Both the position numbers and the translations under genes were made by a program. Shown piece after piece: positions 9,352-12,136 of a stretch of DNA of 12,136 nt. The notes under the pieces are model-generated. The model did no database searches, had not been told where the DNA came from, and worked only from the letters and a program-made list of their open reading frames with translations. How positions within the stretch are numbered: position 1 is the stretch's first letter; each line of letters begins with the position of its first letter. The stretch comes from Echinostoma caproni. Taxonomy: Eukaryota; Platyhelminthes; Trematoda; Plagiorchiida; Echinostomatidae. The DNA lies in NCBI GenBank assembly GCA_900618425.1, contig UZAN01055263.1:787-12922 (forward strand), given 5' to 3'.

Positions 9352-9548
9352 AACTAACCGAAACAAAATCCGTCTTTGTNGCACATTACTTGAGGGCTTT
9401 GGTTTTATTCAGATATCGCCGCCCCATACATCCACTTGCTTCTTATTCAAGCCTTCATCGAACGACAATAACAATCTTTTCACTCGTACAACGCACTACA
9501 CCTGCGGCGTGTTGTCCTTTGGATACTTTTTTGCAATCAAAAGTTCTG
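9352..9548 (+). repeat. Dispersed non-coding repeat, left copy
   Basis: These 197 bases align base for base, without a gap, with 11940-12136, a constant offset of 2588. By eye there are about 23 differences plus one N (9380), so about 88% identity, with transitions outnumbering transversions. Similarity starts abruptly at AACTAACC; the sequences to the left are unrelated. How far it runs right of 9548 cannot be judged because the partner is cut by the window end. Differences are spread over all three codon positions, so the open frames that cross it (9245-9634 and 9390-9602) are probably not under coding selection. Confidence 0.93.
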
Positions 9549-9804
9549 TATGCTTTTCTCGCACGAAAACCGTTACCGGGATACAACAAGCCCTTTTACT
9601 AATTCCGGAACTCAATAATGGCCAGATAAAATGAACACTGATGAAAAATGCATTCAGCGTATCGTTTCGTTCTATTCTAAACCGCTCCTACGCAGCCACA
9701 ACAGGCGACATTGATAAAGATGTATTCCGATGCTATGCGGAACGAAATCCCGCCAGAGTAATCCTCATCCTCCCATAAAAATGAGCACGCTTTGAATCCG
9801 ATAT
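9549..9804. other. Short spacer between repeat copy and LINE
   Basis: The left part may be more of the dispersed repeat, which cannot be tested here. From about 9660 to 9800 one would expect the end of the LINE endonuclease-to-RT linker if the copy were longer, but no frame reads clearly, so the LINE 5' truncation probably lies near 9780-9805. Confidence 0.35.
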
Positions 9805-11606
9805 GGATTGGGACCTGTCGTGAGAATGTTCGGACTTCTGCTCAACGCAGCACCGGGGGTCGTCGCATACCGGTCAGAGAAACAATTTGCTATAAAAGTA
9901 GACAAAGCATCCACAAGAAAGAACAACGACTTGATCGCTGGGCAGAGTCTTTTGGTGAACAGTTCAATCGGCCTAGTGCTAATTTTGTCATTCCAGCAAT
10001 AGCGGCGGAAACTCCATGGGTGATAACATGCGATCTTCCATCAGAATCGGAAGTACTAAGCTGCATTCAATCATTAAAGAAAGGAAAGACTGCGGCACCT
10101 GATGGGCTTCTCCTTAAATTTTTCAAGGTGGGCGGTGATTATCTTATCGATTCAACGAATAGCCTACTTCGCAGCATTTGGGCGGAGAAGCGCATCCCTT
10201 TATCCTGAGGTGAGTTGATGATCGTCCTGTTTTTCAAGAAGGGATCACCCAACGAATACGCTAATTAAAGTGGGATTAATTTGGTTCCGATAATCACAAA
10301 AGTGTTCACGTCTGTGTTGCTTTGCCGCCTGACACTCCTAAGGGAGAGGAATATCCGCGAACATGAAGCTGGATCCCGACAGGGTCGCGGGTGCATCGAT
10401 AAAATCTTCACTCTGTGTCAAGTCTTCGAACATTGTCGCACTCATCCTCGGCCAACAATCACAGTGTTCTTTGACCAAAAAGAAGCCTTAGATTCAGTTG
10501 ACCGTAAAACTCTTCTGGGGTCACTGATCCGCAAAAGAATTCCGCGGAAGTATGTAAACCTATTGCGGTCGTTGTATCTGCATACATCCGGTAGCGTAAG
10601 GGTCTACGGTGTGGTAAGTAAATCGCTGGAAACCCAGGAGCGGTGTCCGTCAAGGGTGCCCTATTTCACCCTTCCTGTTCAATTTTGTCGTAGACGAAGT
10701 ACTGGAGAACGCCCTTACTGGTCTCCAGAACGTAGGTATTGAATGGAAAGCTGGAGAAAAGGTGTGTGATTTGGAGTACACTGATGACATCGTATGTCCG
10801 TTCAAAACTATGCAGGATGCGCAATGCCTTCTTGACAGACTAGCAAGTTCTGTATCTCCTTTCGGCATGCGCTTTTCACCTTAAAAGTGCAAATTGATGC
10901 TACAAGACTGGGTGTCGTCTACCTCAGCGTTGATGCTTAATGGTAAGGAATTAGCTATAGTGGAATGTTTCAATTACTTAAGTAGGTGCGTTCCAAATGA
11001 CGGTAGCTTACTCAACGAAGTAACCGCCCGCATTTCCAAGGCTCGAGTAGCTTATTCAAGATCGAAACACCTTTGATTCCAACGCGATGTTTCGTTAAAA
11101 CTGGAGTTCGTGTATACTGCGTCGATGTGCGTTCAGTTCTGTTCTGTGGTTGCGAGACCCTTAATTTGCGAGTAGGAGCTGTTCGTCTTCTTGAAGTATT
11201 CGACTGCAGATGTTTACGTGGTTTGGCGCGGGTTGGATGGAGCGAGCTTGTAAGCAACTCTGAGTTGAGGCGTCGTGTATTTGGTTATGATTCGATGGAG
11301 AATTAGTTGTCCCATCGAAATCAGATTAGTCGGGTTGACTAGTCAGACTACGTATTGCGCATGTTCAGCCGTCATCTGCCGCACCGCGTCTTATTCGCAG
11401 TTTCGGCTCCAGGTTGGAAGAAACCAAGTGATGAGCGAGGCATGAATAAATGCACAGAGCGATTTGTTAGAATCGGTGTATCCAGTCTTCCAATTTGGGG
11501 TCCGAACGACTATGCAACTGGTTGGCTGGAGACAATAAAGAATATGGCGACTAGCCGACAGCAGTGGTTTTCATGTTGTCATTTCTTAACAAGGCAGAAT
11601 GCTTGA
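9805..11606 (+). pseudogene. RTE-like reverse transcriptase ORF, broken by stops and frameshifts
   Basis: In the cell such a protein would copy element RNA into a nicked chromosomal target. Landmarks in order: RETICYKSRQSIHKKEQRL and DRWAESFGEQFNRP (9879-9974); KKGKTAAPDG (10077-10106); GELMIVLFFKKGSP and GINLVPIITKVF (10209-10307); GRGCIDKIFTLCQVFE (10386-10433); motif A VFFDQKEALDSVDRK (10464-10508); SGVRQGCPISPFLFNFVVDE (10639-10698); motif C DLEYTDDIV (10768-10794), with Thr for the usual Ala and both Asp kept; FGMRFSP then KCKLMLQDW (10861-10911); VECFNYLSRC; RVYCVDVRSVLFCGCET; LEVFDCRCLRGLARVGW; ELRRRVFG; VLRMFSRHLPHR; GWKKP; LPIWGPNDYATGWLETI (11490-11540). Stops: 10206-10208, 10266-10268, 10882-10884, 11074-11076, 11304-11306, 11340-11342. 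Frame changes: near 9835-9850, 10630-10639 and 11097. The natural end is TGA at 11604-11606. The catalytic residues survive but the gene is dead. Confidence 0.9.
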
Positions 11607-11785
11607 AAAGAGGTATGCATACTCAGTTAGATTCTTTGCTGCGGGTGTTGAACGTAGAGGCTTTTTTCTTTGCCTCCCTCCAATTAGGCCCAATCCCTCA
11701 CCATATTGTGCTTTATCTCTTCATTTGTGTACATTTTAAGCTTGGCAGCGATCAGTGAAGCTCGCTTCACTGTATCTTGCTGCAC
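11607..11785 (+). other. 3' UTR of the RTE-like element
   Basis: It runs from the terminal stop of the reverse transcriptase frame to the start of the triplet tail. No reading frame continues. It includes a pyrimidine-rich middle part and the hairpin at 11753-11772. In LINEs the 3' UTR commonly carries the signal that the element's own reverse transcriptase recognises, so this is the part where such a signal would be sought. Confidence 0.65.
11753..11772 (+). promoter_or_regulatory. Perfect 9-bp hairpin in the LINE 3' UTR
   Basis: CAGTGAAGC at 11753-11761 is followed by TC and then GCTTCACTG at 11764-11772, its exact reverse complement. In RNA the two-base loop would open to four or more, leaving a stem of about eight pairs. 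It lies 13 bases before the triplet tail, where LINE reverse transcriptases commonly bind their RNA template. The stem is seen in the sequence; the role is inferred. Confidence 0.6.
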
Positions 11786-11799
11786 GATGATGATGATGA
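11786..11799 (+). repeat. GAT-triplet tail at the LINE 3' end
   Basis: GATGATGATGATGA, four and two-thirds GAT units, directly after the 3' UTR. RTE-clade elements usually end in a few copies of a short repeat rather than poly(A), so this marks the likely 3' end of the insertion. Confidence 0.75.
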
Positions 11800-11939
11800 C
11801 CAATGTAGGCTCTGTGTTGGCAACTACTTCTTAGCTAGGATCATTAAGATAGACTTAGTTTAACCACATTTGGCGATCGTTTTTGGATAGACAAAAAATC
11901 AGACCAACTAGTTATGATATGGACGTTGATAACATAACA

Positions 11940-12136
11940 AACTAACCCAAATAAAATCCGTCTTCGTAGCACATTACTTGAGGGCTTTGGTTTTATTCAG
12001 ATATCGCTGTCTCATGCATCTACGTGCTTCTCGTTGAAGCCTTCATCGGCCGACAATGGCAATCGTTTCACTCGTACAATCCACTACACTTGCGACGTGT
12101 TGTGCTTTGGATACTTTATTGCAATCAAAAGTTCTG
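11940..12136 (+). repeat. Dispersed non-coding repeat, right copy (cut by window end)
   Basis: This is the direct-orientation partner of 9352-9548, gap-free and about 88% identical. The left boundary (AACTAACC) is sharp and lies 140 bases after the LINE tail. The match is still perfect over the last 20 bases (CAATCAAAAGTTCTG and before) when the window ends, so the repeat unit is longer than 197 bases. No known family could be named from the sequence. Confidence 0.93.

Larger units (their letters stand above)
9805..11799 (+). mobile_element. RTE-like non-LTR retrotransposon, 5'-truncated, best-preserved copy
   Basis: About 2 kb comprising the reverse transcriptase and C-terminal part of the open reading frame (9805-11606), a 3' UTR of about 180 bases, and a GAT-triplet tail ending at 11799. 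The apurinic endonuclease domain that should precede the reverse transcriptase is absent. 5' truncation together with a short triplet tail instead of poly(A) is typical of the RTE clade. Target-site duplications could not be found with confidence. The dispersed repeat sits on both sides (9352-9548 and from 11940) but is not contiguous with the element. Confidence 0.83.

Noticed and set aside
9245..9634. A 129-codon open frame and an overlapping 70-codon frame across the left dispersed repeat.
   Set aside because: Differences between the two repeat copies fall on all three codon positions and the right copy has a stop in the more plausible frame, so no coding constraint is visible. The long frame also contains the N at 9380.
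10459..11257. Minus-strand open frames of 64-81 codons at 10459-10653, 10650-10868 and 11012-11257.
   Set aside because: They are shadows on the opposite strand of the reverse transcriptase pseudogene.
1..12136. CRISPR array, toxin-antitoxin, phage or other prokaryotic defence system.
   Set aside because: There are no regularly spaced repeats, no ribosome-binding sites or tightly packed genes, and the recognised proteins are all eukaryotic retroelements.

Overview
This window looks like repeat-rich, non-coding DNA from a metazoan nuclear genome. A flatworm, probably a digenean trematode, is the best guess. That rests on the wording of the decayed retroelement proteins (RTE-like non-LTR reverse transcriptases and a BEL/Pao polyprotein), which I associate with the trematode repeat repertoire. 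The phylum is fairly likely; the genus cannot be fixed from the sequence. There is no operon structure, no bacterial gene, no RNA gene and no intact host protein-coding gene that I can support. Two isolated N bases (6143 and 9380) suggest a draft assembly.

Layout. (1) About 18-1158, minus strand: remnant of a BEL/Pao LTR retrotransposon polyprotein. It keeps the back half of the protease region, the linker before the reverse transcriptase, and then jumps directly to the C-terminal post-integrase domain (DUF5641-like); the reverse transcriptase, RNase H and nearly all of the integrase are missing. (2) 1159-2795: no gene recognised, one short 22-bp tandem repeat. (3) About 2800-3350, minus strand: a truncated RTE-like LINE fragment holding the segment from just after the YADD box to the C-terminal connection region. 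(4) 3361-6600: no gene recognised; three unidentified open stretches of doubtful meaning. (5) About 6610-8035, plus strand: an old, heavily decayed RTE-like copy, clear at its start and faint towards its 3' end. (6) 8040-9350: no gene recognised, with an (AT)13 microsatellite. (7) 9352-9548 and 11940-12136: two direct copies of a dispersed non-coding repeat, about 88% identical without any gap. (8) About 9805-11799, plus strand: the best-preserved element, an RTE-like LINE, 5'-truncated, with frameshifts and stops, a 3' UTR carrying a perfect hairpin, and a GAT-triplet tail.

The coding pieces do not work together as a system. They are independent insertions of selfish elements in both orientations and of different decay levels, and every one has lost its reading frame. 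I found no evidence of a new biological system. The most interesting points are the internal deletion in the BEL/Pao remnant, the gap-free direct repeats that flank the youngest LINE, and the hairpin at the LINE 3' end.
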